The notes under the pieces: model-generated
What the model was told of the DNA's origin: nothing
Databases searched by the model: none
The model's input: the letters and a program-made list of their open reading frames with translations, nothing else
Shown: piece by piece, positions 43,910 to 55,891 of the stretch
Position numbering within the stretch: the first letter of the stretch is position 1
Layout of the letters: each line of letters begins with the position of its first letter
Assembly: GCA_030407085.1 (NCBI GenBank)
Contig: CM059585.1
Span: 118,959,001 to 119,023,000 of the forward strand
Direction: 5' to 3'
From: Trichopria drosophilae
Lineage: Eukaryota; Arthropoda; Insecta; Hymenoptera; Diapriidae
Length of the DNA stretch: 64,000 nt
Translations under genes and position numbers: made by a program

Positions 43910-44401
43910 TTGCGGTCGACTCGACTGGACCAGGACGGGCCCAGATATACGTCGAGGCGGCTGTCTATTGTTTCTATACCTTTACCTATTTTTTATTTGT
44001 CGAATGTCTCCTACTATAGGAATCTATTAGTAAATAGTTTTTCGACCGTCTCAAGTGGAGAAATTTCGATATTTTTAAAACGAACGAACATAAAGTGCCG
44101 ACAAACCAACAAAGAAGTTCGATACATAAAGATAGAAGCAAAAAAACGAGACAATCTTTTAATCCGAAAGCACCCGAAAAGCATGAAGCGACCTTATCAG
44201 TACGTCATAAAAAAAATGAAAAGTAGTGGTCAAACAGAAGTGCCGAGAAACACATTTATACAATATGAAATTAAAGATTTTTTATTAGATTTTTCGACAC
44301 TAACTAGTTATGTGAATTATTCGAATGTTACAGTCGTTGCAAGCTATTCTGAATTTAAACAAATAATGCATACAATTCAACATCATATCGGAGTATATTA
44401 A
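43910..44401 (+). CDS. Unrecognised 163-codon ORF next to the satellite
   Basis: The frame is open from about 43910 (TTG) to a TAA at 44399-44401; the first ATG is near 44183. The middle part is basic (Lys, Arg rich, around RKHPKSMKRPYQYVIKKMK). The last 50 residues look globular (RNTFIQYEIKDFLLDFSTLT). The length is unusual for random AT-rich DNA. It lies between repeat copies and the satellite, so a transposon ORF fragment is the most likely source, but no family is recognised and an exon is possible. Confidence 0.3.
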   Translation: MRSTRLDQDGPRYTSRRLSIVSIPLPIFYLSNVSYYRNLLVNSFSTVSSGEISIFLKRTNIKCRQTNKEVRYIKIEAKKRDNLLIRKHPKSMKRPYQYVIKKMKSSGQTEVPRNTFIQYEIKDFLLDFSTLTSYVNYSNVTVVASYSEFKQIMHTIQHHIGVY

Positions 44402-44769
44402 ACTACATTTATCAACTTTAATAAGAAAAGTAAACGCTTAATAGTAATTTACGTTCATCTTACTTTATACAGGTGTATGTGAAATAAGTAAGATGATTTT
44501 GTTTGACGGTTGAATGCAAAGTATTTGCAAGCAATTGAAATAGGTTGGACTACCTGTGATGAGTTCAACTTAAATAATAGACAATAATAATCCCAGGGTG
44601 TGAAGAAAAAAAGTACACATTTTTTTTTGTACTTAAGCAGATATAAATTACGGCATACCACGCGCTCGAGAATCAGAATTTGTGATTTGTAAAATGTTTA
44701 TGTTTTGTGCAAAAAAAAATTTTTAACAATAAATACAAGCATTACATAGTTAGAAAAATTAATGTGATA
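44402..44769. other. Spacer before the satellite
   Basis: AT-rich, nothing recognised. Confidence 0.4.
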
Positions 44770-47700
44770 TTTTGAGTTATTTCAGAAATAGAAAGGCCAA
44801 TACTAAATAGATAGCAAAACCGAGAAGATACCAGGTTATTTTAGGTGCAGAATGGCGAGCACTGAATGGATAGAAAAACTGAGACGATGACATATAATTT
44901 TAGGTGCAGAAATAAGAACATTGCACACTGAGAAGAATTGAGACGATAATTTATTATTTTAGGTGCAGAAATAAGGACACGGCACACTGAGAAGAACTGA
45001 GACGATAATTTACTATTTTAGGTGCAGAAATAAGAACATTGCACACTGAGAAGAACTGAGACGATAATTTATTATTTTAGGTGCAGAAATAACAAAATTG
45101 GACACTGAGAAGAATTGAGGCGATAATCTATTATTTTAGGTGCAGAAATAAGAACATTGCACAGTTATATGAACTGAGACGATAATTTATTATTTTAGAT
45201 GCAGAAATAAGAACATTACACACTGAGAAGAACTGATACGTTAATTAATTATTTTAGATGCTGAAATACGAACATTGCGTACTTAGAAAAACTGGGACGA
45301 CAACATATTATTTTACGTACAGAAATAAGAACATTGCACCCTGATAAGAACTGAGAGGATGATTTATTATCTTAGGTGCAGAAATAAGAACATTGCACAC
45401 TGAGAAGACCTGAGACGAAAATCTATTATTTTAGGTGCAGAAACAAGAATATTGCACAGTTAGATGAACTGAGACGGTAATTTATTATTTTAGGTGCAGA
45501 AATAAGAACATTGCACACTAAGAAGAACTGACACGATAATTTATTATTTTAGGTGCAAAAACAAGAATATTGCACAGTTAGATCAACTGAGACGATAACT
45601 TATTATTTTAAGTGCAGAAATAAGAACATTGCACAGTTATATGAACTGAGACGATAATTTATTATTTTAGATGCAGAAATAAGAACATTACACACTGAGA
45701 AGAACTGATACGTTAATTAATTATTTTAGATGCTGAAATACGAACATTGCGTACTTAGAAAAACTGGGACGACAACATATTATTTTACGTACAGAAATAA
45801 GAACATTGCACCCTGATAAGAACTGAGAGGATGATTTATTATCTTAGGTGCAGAAATAAGAACATTGCACACTGAGAAGACCTGAGACGAAAATCTATTA
45901 TTTTAGGTGCAGAAACAAGAATATTGCACAGTTAGATGAACTGAGACGGTAATTTATTATTTTAGGTGCAGAAATAAGAACATTGCACACTAAGAAGAAC
46001 TGACACGATAATTTATTATTTTAGGTGCAAAAACAAGAATATTGCACAGTTAGATCAACTGAGACGATAACTTATTATTTTAAGTGCAGAAATAAGAACA
46101 TTGCACAGTTATATGAACTGAGACGATAATTTATTATTTTAGATGCAGAAATAAGAACATTACACACTGAGAAGAACTGATACGTTAATTAATTATTTTA
46201 GATGCTGAAATACGAACATTGCGTACTTAGAAAAACTGGGACGACAACATATTATTTTACGTACAGAAATAAGAACATTGCACCCTGATAAGAACTGAGA
46301 GGATGATTTATTATCTTAGGTGCAGAAATAAGAACATTGCACACTGAGAAGACCTGAGACGAAAATCTATTATTTTAGGTGCAGAAACAAGAATATTGCA
46401 CAGTTAGATGAACTGAGACGGTAATTTATTATTTTAGGTGCAGAAATAAGAACATTGCACACTAAGAAGAACTGACACGATAATTTATTATTTTAGGTGC
46501 AAAAACAAGAATATTGCACAGTTAGATCAACTGAGACGATAACTTATTATTTTAAGTGCAGAAATAAGAACATTGCACAGTTATATGAACTGAGACGATA
46601 ATTTATTATTTTAGATGCAGAAATAAGAACATTACACACTGAGAAGAACTGATACGTTAATTAATTATTTTAGATGCTGAAATACGAACATTGCGTACTT
46701 AGAAAAACTGGGACGACAACATATTATTTTACGTACAGAAATAAGAACATTGCACCCTGATAAGAACTGAGAGGATGATTTATTATCTTAGGTGCAGAAA
46801 TAAGAACATTGCACACTGAGAAGACCTGAGACGAAAATCTATTATTTTAGGTGCAGAAACAAGAATATTGCACAGTTAGATGAACTGAGACGGTAATTTA
46901 TTATTTTAGGTGCAGAAATAAGAACATTGCACACTAAGAAGAACTGACACGATAATTTATTATTTTAGGTGCAAAAACAAGAATATTGCACAGTTAGATC
47001 AACTGAGACGATAACTTATTATTTTAAGTGCAGAAATAAGAACATTGCACAGTTATATGAACTGAGACGATAATTTATTATTTTAGATGCAGAAATAAGA
47101 ACATTACACACTGAGAAGAACTGATACGTTAATTAATTATTTTAGATGCTGAAATACGAACATTGCGTACTTAGAAAAACTGGGACGACAACATATTATT
47201 TTACGTACAGAAATAAGAACATTGCACCCTGATAAGAACTGAGAGGATAATTTATTATCTTAGGTGCAGAAATAAGAACATTGCACACTGAGAAGACCTG
47301 AGACGAAAATCTATTATTTTAGGTGCAGAAACAAGAATATTGCACAGTTAGATGAACTGAGACGGTAATTTATTATTTTAGGTGCAGAAATAAGAACATT
47401 GCACACTAAGAAGAACTGACACGATAATTTATTATTTTAGGTGCAAAAACAAGAATATTGCACAGTTAGATCAACTGAGACGATAACTTATTATTTTAAG
47501 TGCAGAAATGAGAACATTGCCCACTGAGAAAACCTGAGACGAAAATCTATTATTTTAGGTGCAGATATAAGAACATTGCACACTGAGAAAAACTGAGACG
47601 ATAATTTATTATTTTAAGTGCAGAAACAAGAAAATAGCACACTGAAAAGAACTGAGATGCTAATCTATTATTTTAGGTACAGATATAAGAACATTGCAGA

Positions 47701-50287
47701 CAAAGACGTCCTGAGACGATGATCTATTATTTTAGGTGCAGGCATAAGAACTTTGCACACTGAGAAGAACTAAGACGATAATTTATTATTTTAATTGCAG
47801 AAACAAGAACATTGCACACTGAGAAGCTCTGAGACGATAATCTATTATTTTAGGTGCAGAAATAAGAACATTGCATATTTAAAAGAACTAAAACGATAAT
47901 TAATTATTTTAAGTCCAGAAATGAGAACATTGCACACTGAAAAGTACTGAGACCATAATCTATTATTTTAGGTGCAGATATAAAAACATTGCACACTAAG
48001 GCGTCCTGAGACGATAATCTATTATTTTAGGTGCAGATATAAGAACATTGCACACTAAGGCGTCCTGAGACGATAATCTATTATTTTAGGTGCAGATATA
48101 AGAACATTGCAAACTAAGAAGAACTGATACGATAATTTATTATTTTAGGTGCAGAAATAAGAACATTCCCCAGTTAGATGATCTGAGACGATAATTTATT
48201 ATTTTAAGTGCAGAAACATGAAAATAACACACTGATAAGAACTGAGACGATAATCTATTATTTTAGGTACGGAAATGAGAACATTGCACACTGAGAAGAC
48301 CTGGGACGAAAAATTATTATTTTAGGTGCAGAAATAAGAACATTGCAGACTAAGAAGAACTGACACGATAATTTATTATTTTAGGTGCAGAAACAAGAAT
48401 ATTGCACAGTTAGATGAACTACGACGATAATCTATTATTTTAGGTGCAGTAATGAGAACATTTCACACTGAGAAAACCTGAGACGAAAATCTATTATTTT
48501 AGGTGCAGAAATAAGAACATTGCACACTGAGAAGAACTGAGACGATAATCTATTATTTTAGGTGCAGATATAAGAACATTGGACACTGAGGCGTCCTGAG
48601 ATGATAATCTATTATTTTAGGTGCAGAAATAAGAAACTTGCATAGTTAAAAGAACTGAGACGATAATTAATTATTTTAGGTACAGAAATGAGAACATTGC
48701 ACACTGAGAAGACCTGAGACGAAAATCTATTATTTTAGGTGCAGATATAAGAACATTGCACACTGAGAAAAACTGAGACGATAATTTATTATTTTAGGTG
48801 CAGAAATATGAACAGTGCAAAGTTAAATGAACTGAGACGATAATTTATTATTTTAGGTGCAGCAATAAGAACATGGAATATTTAAAAGAACTGAGACGAT
48901 AATTTATTATTTTAAGTGCAGAAACAAGACCATTGCACACTGAGAAACTCTGAGACGATAATCTATTATTTTAGGTGCAGAAATAAGAACATTGTACACT
49001 GAGAAGTACTGAGACGATAATTTATAATTTTAGGTGCAAAAATAAGAACATTGCCCAGTTCGATGAACTGAGACGATAATTTATTATTTTAAGTGCAGAA
49101 ACAAGAACATTGCACACTGATAAGAACTGAGACGATAATCTATTATTTTAGGTGCAGATATTAGAACATTGCATATTTAAAAGGACTGAGACGATAATTA
49201 ATTATTTTAGGTGCAGAAATGAGAACATTGCACACTGAGAAAACCTGAGACAAAAATCTATTATTTTAGTTGCAGAAATAAGAACATTGCACACTAAGAG
49301 GTAATAAGACGATGATCTATTATTTTAGGTGCAGATATAAGAACGTTGCACACTGAGAAGTACTGAGACGATAATTTATTATTTTAGGTGCAGAAATATG
49401 AACAGTGCAATGCTAAATGAACTGAGATGATAATTTATTATTTTAGGTGCAGCAATAAGAACATGGCATATTTAAAAGAACTGAGACGATAATTAATTGT
49501 TTTAGATGCAGAAATCCGAACATCGCATATTTAAAAGAACTGAGACGATAATTTATTATTTTAAGTGCAGAAACAAGAACATTGCAAACTAAGAAGAACT
49601 GAGACGATAATTTATTATTTTAGGTGCAGAAATAAGAACATTGCGCACTAAGAAGAACTGACACGATAATTAATTATTTCAGGTGGAGAAATAAGAACAT
49701 TGCACACTGATAATAACTGAGACGATAATCTATTATTTCAGGTGCAGAAATAAGAACATTGCACACTGATAAGAACTGAGATGATAATCTATTATTTCAG
49801 GTGCAGAAATAAGAACATTGCACACTGAGAAGAACTGAGACGATAATCTATTATTTTAGGTGCAGAAATAAGAACATTGCACACTGAGAAGAACTGAGAC
49901 GATAATTTATTATTTTAAGTGCAGAAACCAGAAAATGGCACACTGATAAGAACTGAGACGATAATCTATTCTTTTAGGTGCAGAAATGAGAACATTGCAC
50001 ACTGAGAAGACCTGGGACGAAAAATTATTATTTTAGGTGCTGAAATAAGAACATTGCAAACTGAGAAGACCTGAGACGATAATCTATTATTTTAGGTACA
50101 GAAATGAGAATATTGCACACTGCGAAGACCTAGGACGAAAAATTATTATTTTAGCTGCTGAAATAAGAACATTGCAAACTGAGAAGAACTGAGACGATAA
50201 TCTATTATTTTATGTGCAGAATTAAGGAAATGGCACACTGAAAAAACTGAGATAATAATCTATTATTTTAGGTGCAGATATAAAAAC
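44770..50287 (+). repeat. 59-bp satellite array, block 1
   Basis: About 93 tandem copies of a 59-bp monomer containing TTAGGTGCAGAAATAAGAAC, then ATTGCACACTGAGAAGAACT, then GAGACGATAATTTATTATT. The first two monomers (44770-44890) are strongly diverged, as at the edge of an array. It contains an 8-monomer higher-order repeat (45142-47510) and a longer ~2.3-kb higher-order unit (from about 47975). The array is interrupted at 50287 by an LTR element and continues at 55892. Confidence 0.97.
45142..47510 (+). repeat. 472-bp higher-order repeat, five copies
   Basis: The variant monomer with GCACAGTTATATGAACTG recurs at 45164, 45636, 46108, 46580 and 47052, spaced exactly 472 bp, that is eight 59-bp monomers. 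Copies are almost identical to each other while the eight monomers within a copy differ, so whole eight-monomer units were amplified recently. Confidence 0.95.
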
Positions 50288-50722
50288 TGTTACGGACGGA
50301 ATCGATGTTTTATCAACTGCGGTACCCGGCGTAGGTTTTTTCCCACAGAGGTGGTTTTCCCTACGCCATTGCATACCCGAATGGGGGTACCTCTCAAAAT
50401 GAAGCAGGCCTGTTAGGTAAATTATGTAAAAGGCCCTTCGAAATGGTGACGATCTTGATAAAAGTATTTGTATTTCGAATAATATAATCGATATATAATA
50501 GTACGTTGTAGTCTATTTAAAGATTCGAGAAATTGAAAAGTCGAACTAAGATGTAAAAAATTGACGATCGGGTTTTTTTCAGTTCGTTTAGGGATGTCGT
50601 CGGGTTAGGAAATTCGCGTCGCGATCGGGTCGTCACCGATTGATCGGAATAAAGTTGATTTTTAGTTTGTGGCCGATCAAATCACGCGTTTTATTTCACA
50701 GCCCTTCCACAATTCGTTTACA
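50288..50722 (+). repeat. 5' LTR of element A (435 bp)
   Basis: Begins TGTTACGGACGG and ends CGTTTACA. It matches 55457-55891 with about five mismatches. An AATAAAG signal lies near 50648. Confidence 0.96.
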
Positions 50723-50725
50723 AAA

Positions 50726-50743
50726 TGGTGCCGAAACCCGGGA
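50726..50743 (+). other. Primer binding site, tRNA-Phe, of element A
   Basis: TGGTGCCGAAACCCGGGA, 3 nt after the 5' LTR and identical to the site of element B. Confidence 0.87.
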
Positions 50744-53700
50744 GTCATCCCGGGTATGGTGGAAGTGGCTTTTTCGCGAATTCGCGGCCGAACATTGTGT
50801 CGTATATGTGTGGAACTTCACGCCGGGTTTGTGACTCCGCGTGGCAGCATTTTCGGGAGCAGTCGGAGATGTGAGAGTGATGCACAGGATTTCTGGGATG
50901 TCGTCGCGTCATTGAGAGGAGAGGAGGTTGCCGGGTGCGTCGTCTGTGGGAGCTGTTTTGACAGGAGGCCTCCAGAAAGCAACACCGTCACCAATCTCCG
51001 TGGGCCGCATGTGGATTGCTGCGATCAGCTACCGATACCAGTGGAAATGCAACATCGGTAAAATTGAGTTTGGCATGGTGAGCTGTACGCTTTTTCCGGT
51101 TCTGTAACGGAGTAATTTGCATTTTGTCAATTTTTGATTGCGCGTTCGTTTTGCGACTCCATTTCATGCTTGTGACGCGCGATTGTGTTTTGTCGTCCTA
51201 CACGACGCTTCAATGACAGTTCGAAAATTCATGATCGTACTTGGAGGGTTCTAAAGTTAAATAGATACCGCTAATTTTACGAATGCCTTTTTTGAAAATA
51301 ATTTGGAAATAATTTACTTCAGTTGGAAAATCAAAATAAATAATAGAAAAATTACTCTTTCGTTCGATATCATTAATTTGCACATTGCCATGACACAAGT
51401 ATGACGTTGATCTATTTATGTTTAAGATAAAAATAAAGTTATATATAAAATTTGATAATATTTGCGGTGATAAATGTGATTTGGCATAAACATCACATGG
51501 TCCAGATTTTCGCAAACAATACGTTACCATTATAAGTATTGGTCTCCGTTTAATTTAAATCTTATATATACAGTACTCGTATTCAGACATGAACGCGCAA
51601 TTAGCGACTTCCCTATAGTTTCTCGGTAAGGAAGAAATCGTTGAAATTTATATCGTAAATGGTTTATTTACTTTGGAACCCTCACAACGCGAATATCTAT
51701 TACTAAAATTTTACCTTTAAGTATGTACGATTATTAGTAGCGTACTAACTGTGATGTAACCAAATAAGGTAATTGAAATGTAAATAGTTCTGCAAGCTCT
51801 GTTTGTATTCACTAATATTTGACGATGATTAATTTATTCAAGTTACAGATTGAATAATAATTTACATTAGTGACGAATAAGGATTCGAATAAAATTTTAG
51901 AACGGGGATAAATATTTAGAATTCTAAATTCGATTGATTGAGAATCGAACATAAATACGTGCACATATACGGAGAAATTGAACGACAAAGTACTAAGTCG
52001 ATAATTGTAAATTTTAATGATTAAAAGTGATGATAGTACGAAATTGGATGACGATATAATAGGCGCCCAATTACGTCAAAAGCACTCTACGATACTTTTG
52101 CCGAAGTTTTTTATTCAACGTTGCAATTTGGCAATTTAGCCGACATATCGATATTCGAGTTTATTGAATATCAAATACAAAACAGCGCCTTTGACAGATG
52201 TTCTGACGAACATCATCTTTCACTAGATGTCCATAAGAACATGCGCTTTTATAAATGTTCAAACAAACCTGTTGCGAACATAATTGCTGTTTGAAATCTG
52301 CCTTACCCGGTACAGGTTTTTGCTCCAAATGAGTAGGATTTTCCCTGTGCCATTGAAAACCACTGTTGAAAATCGGCTGTGGCCGGAGATCTGTTACATA
52401 TATGTTTGTAAAGATCCTGAAAGTTATGTACTACTGTTTGTACCGATTTATAGTTTGCAAGCCTTGAGGAGTCACGTAAATTGCGAATTATTGTTTGAAT
52501 TCGTGTAACTGATTTCGAATTTGATAAGTGTCTTTGTGGACACTCAGGGCCGTCCTTGCGGATAGCTCTCTGAAACCTTTCATTATATCCGGTACGTAAA
52601 GTGAGCTTGAATCATAAAAGACATTTCGCAAATTCGGAGTCGAATTTCCTGTGAGTGAAATTCGCTCCAAATCGGCGAAAGTCTGTCTAGCTTGGTTTGC
52701 GTTATGGGGAATTTTGAAAGCAGATATTGTTTTAGATATCGAACTTTGATGTCACACGTGGCTCGCTTCTGGATGGAGAGTAACCTGTGTGGTTACGAGT
52801 TCGGGGATTGGAGTCAGACTCCAATTTTGACCGCGCTGGCCTCCTGGTGAACAAGAAGTCCGCAGGTTAGAAGCGTGACATATATTGGTCCACACGATGC
52901 TCAATCTCCTGATGGATAGTAACCTGACAGGAACATGTGTATGACTAAGTGTCTTATACAGGCCTCTGGCGAATGAGAAGTCTTGAGAACTGAGCGTGGG
53001 CAAATCGAATTGGAAATTCGATTTCTGTAATCTTTGTATCAAATTCGAAAATAATTGGTCTTTTGAATTTTATCGATTTGTGTTTCGATATGAGCGCTCG
53101 AAAGCGCCACCCTTGAGCTTTGGCCAGGGAACGTTTGTCTCTTGTTTTAGTTGGTCGGTACATGGAAACCTCCTCGAGGCTAGCAGTCGAAAATTGATCG
53201 TGAGCTCTGACAGTGGTAGCCTAGTAGCCTCTGTGGCAAATCTAAGTCGGTCCGATTTATTTACTGTGGAAATTGTTGCCTACGTCCTTAGGGTCGTAAT
53301 AAAAAAAGGATAATTGTATTCAACGACCGAATCACGTCTTTTATTTTTTTCACCTGTTTTGCACAAAAACAGTACTTTGACGGATAATCGAAAGAACTCC
53401 GCATTTTCTCAAACAGAAGTTTGATAGAAAATAATAGTTTTTGACGGCGATTGATGGTTGATTTTATCGTATCGATTAAAGAAATTTGATTTGTTTTCAA
53501 ATATGGAAACGAAGTAGTACGATGAATGTGTAATGGGAATATGATTATAATTACAAATAAAGAAGAAATTCGAGATTTTCGTGAAAGGTTTGGTATCAGT
53601 TTCATGTCAAATATTGTGCGCGAATGACAATTTGAATGGAAGTAGCTTAATATAAATCGTAATACATATAATGATTGTTCATGTTTGTGAAGGCCATGAT

Positions 53701-55445
53701 CAATTTGCACAAGTCCCGATACGGAAATGGGTCCCATTATTTGGGTGATGATGATGACATGATGAATTGAAATTGAATTGATTAAAATTTCCTTACATAT
53801 TTTGGACTCGTATTCGAAAACATGAGCCTTTGAATTATTAATATCTGCGTTTTTACGGAATTTTCATGAAAACCCCTCGAGACGATCGCAAGAGGCGATG
53901 GTCACGAGCAAATCGCCTACCTATTTTACGAGACGGTTGTATTGTGCGAAATGATTCGCTTATGACGACTTTTTAAAGGAAAGCATCTCGAATGCCTATG
54001 TAATTTAGGCATTGTCGAGTGAGCCGCGATATAATGAGATGAAACTTCAAATGAAATCGATACCAAACTTGAGCTGTTGTGAATGCCTGATAGTCGTTCA
54101 GTTCGTGAGTTAATAGCAGCCAGTCAATTATATGTTTTTTCTTGTTTTCTGAACTGTCATAATATTACTATGACAATATAATATAAACAAAGCTTGCAGA
54201 TCTACGACATGATGTGTTTTAAGAAATGTAATTTGGTAGACGTAGAAAACGATTCACAAACGTAATCGAATGAGTTGAGGCGGTAAGGAAAACAATTATT
54301 CGCGAAAAGGAATAACATGGTCTCGACAGCTTGAAGTGTAAGGTTGTCGCCATTTCACACTTGAACAGAGTCGTAATCTGAAATATTATTCAAGTGAATT
54401 TATTTAATTACGTGATGGTTTTCCGCCAGAGTTCACAGGATCTCAAACTTGGTCATACGGCGAACTATATCGGTGAGAAATTATTTTGAAGGATGTAAAA
54501 CGAATATGTTTCAACGACAATTATTTTACCAATCGACCGAGATGACGATTGAAATGTTTGTATTCCTGGCTGCCTTAACTTTCGTTTTGTGATATTTATA
54601 AACACCGTGTGTGACATGGAATGATTTCGTCGAAAATCCATGTAGTCATCAGAGTTATTATGCAACTGTAAATAAATAATTCTTATAGTTGAATGCTTAA
54701 GATGTGGTGATTTTTACATGGTCATGGCGCAATGTGTCCGTACTCATTGCGAAGATGTGTGGTTGCTGTGTGCGAAATTTGTCGATGATGTTCCCTTAGC
54801 GGGGGGAGCAGTAATACGGTATGCAGTACGAGGTACATTTTCGTTATAAGACTGACTAGAAATACTTACAACGCTACTATGAAAATCTCGACTTGTTTAT
54901 CGTAGTGTAGTTCCATAGACTATGAGTAGTATTTTGATGAATTTCAGTAGTTGAGTAGTATTACAGACATCTGTAAGCCTCTTACATTGATAGTGAACAT
55001 TCTTTGGCATGGTATATGCCTTCTTCTGACTTTGCTTTATGATCAATAAGTTTACCTTTGTTTTTGATATTATTTAAGTAATATTGTAGTAGTTAGTGGA
55101 TCTACCTGCTTTGTCTTTTTTACTGACTTTGGACACAAATACAGATGATCACGATAGAACGGTGATGTGAAATGTCACATGATGTTGTGGTGAGTTTGAA
55201 TTCATGGAAATCTAATTGGAATTTATACTGATGGAATCGAATGGAATAATATTAGAGAATTGGAAATGAATGAGCTAGATATTGTACTCGGTTGCTAAGT
55301 TATGTTGACGGTACTATCTGATAGTACCATGCGAGTAGAAAGATGCTAATGCAAAGTGTGTGACGTGTGAAAACTTCGATGATGATTTGAATGGGTTATG
55401 AAAACATCGATTCTAGTGAAGTGTACGAGTCCGTGGACTTCGTAC
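50744..55445 (+). other. Non-coding interior of element A
   Basis: No gag or pol frame. 52180-52260 matches 11790-11880 of element B (inverted coordinates, same element sense). 52303-52375 resembles the 5' part of its own LTR (TACCCGGTACAGGTTTTTGC). 54797-54812 carries a second purine tract (GCGGGGGGAGCAG). Several GTAACCTG-containing segments near 52790 and 52920 look like an internal repeat. No RNA gene was recognised. Confidence 0.7.
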
Positions 55446-55456
55446 AGGGGGGAGAA
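55446..55456 (+). other. Polypurine tract of element A
   Basis: AGGGGGGAGAA directly before the 3' LTR. Confidence 0.85.
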
Positions 55457-55891
55457 TGTTACGGACGGAATCGATGTTTTATCAACTGCGGTACCCGGCG
55501 TAGGTTTTTTCCCACAGAGGTGGTTTTCCCTACGCCATTGCACACCCGAATGGGGGTACCTCTCAAAATGAAGCAGGCCTGTTAGGTAAATTATGTAAAA
55601 GGCCCTTCGCAATGGTGACGATCTCGATAAAAGTATTTGTATTTCGAATAATATAATCGATATATAATAGTACGTTGTAGTCTATTTAAAGATTCGAGAA
55701 ATTGAAAAGTCGAACTAAGATGTAAAAAATTGACGATCGGGTTTTTTTCAGTTCGTTTAGGGATGTCGTCGGGTTAGGAAATTCGCGTCGCGATCGGGTC
55801 GTCACCGATTGTTCGGAATAAAGTTGATTTTTAGTTTGTGGCCGATCAAATCACGCGTTTTATTTCACAGCCCTTCCACCATTCGTTTACA
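55457..55891 (+). repeat. 3' LTR of element A (435 bp)
   Basis: Direct repeat of 50288-50722. The satellite resumes directly after the target duplication at 55892-55896. Confidence 0.96.

Larger units (their letters stand above)
50288..55891 (+). mobile_element. Gene-less LTR retrotransposon (LARD-like), element A
   Basis: A complete 5604-bp LTR element on the plus strand. Its 435-bp LTRs differ at about five positions by eye, and a 5-bp duplication AAAAC flanks it (50283-50287 and 55892-55896). Removing the element and one AAAAC restores an ordinary satellite monomer. A tRNA-Phe primer site and a polypurine tract are present. The 4.7-kb interior has no gag or pol; the longest frames (149 codons antisense at 53288-53737, 130 codons at 50669-51061) show no known motif. 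It is structured like element B (6186-12654), with shared primer site, tract and internal modules. It therefore needs proteins from a helper element. Confidence 0.92.

Noticed and set aside
53288..53737. 149-codon antisense ORF in element A
   Set aside because: No start context or domain, and antisense to the element; composition is that of random AT-rich sequence.
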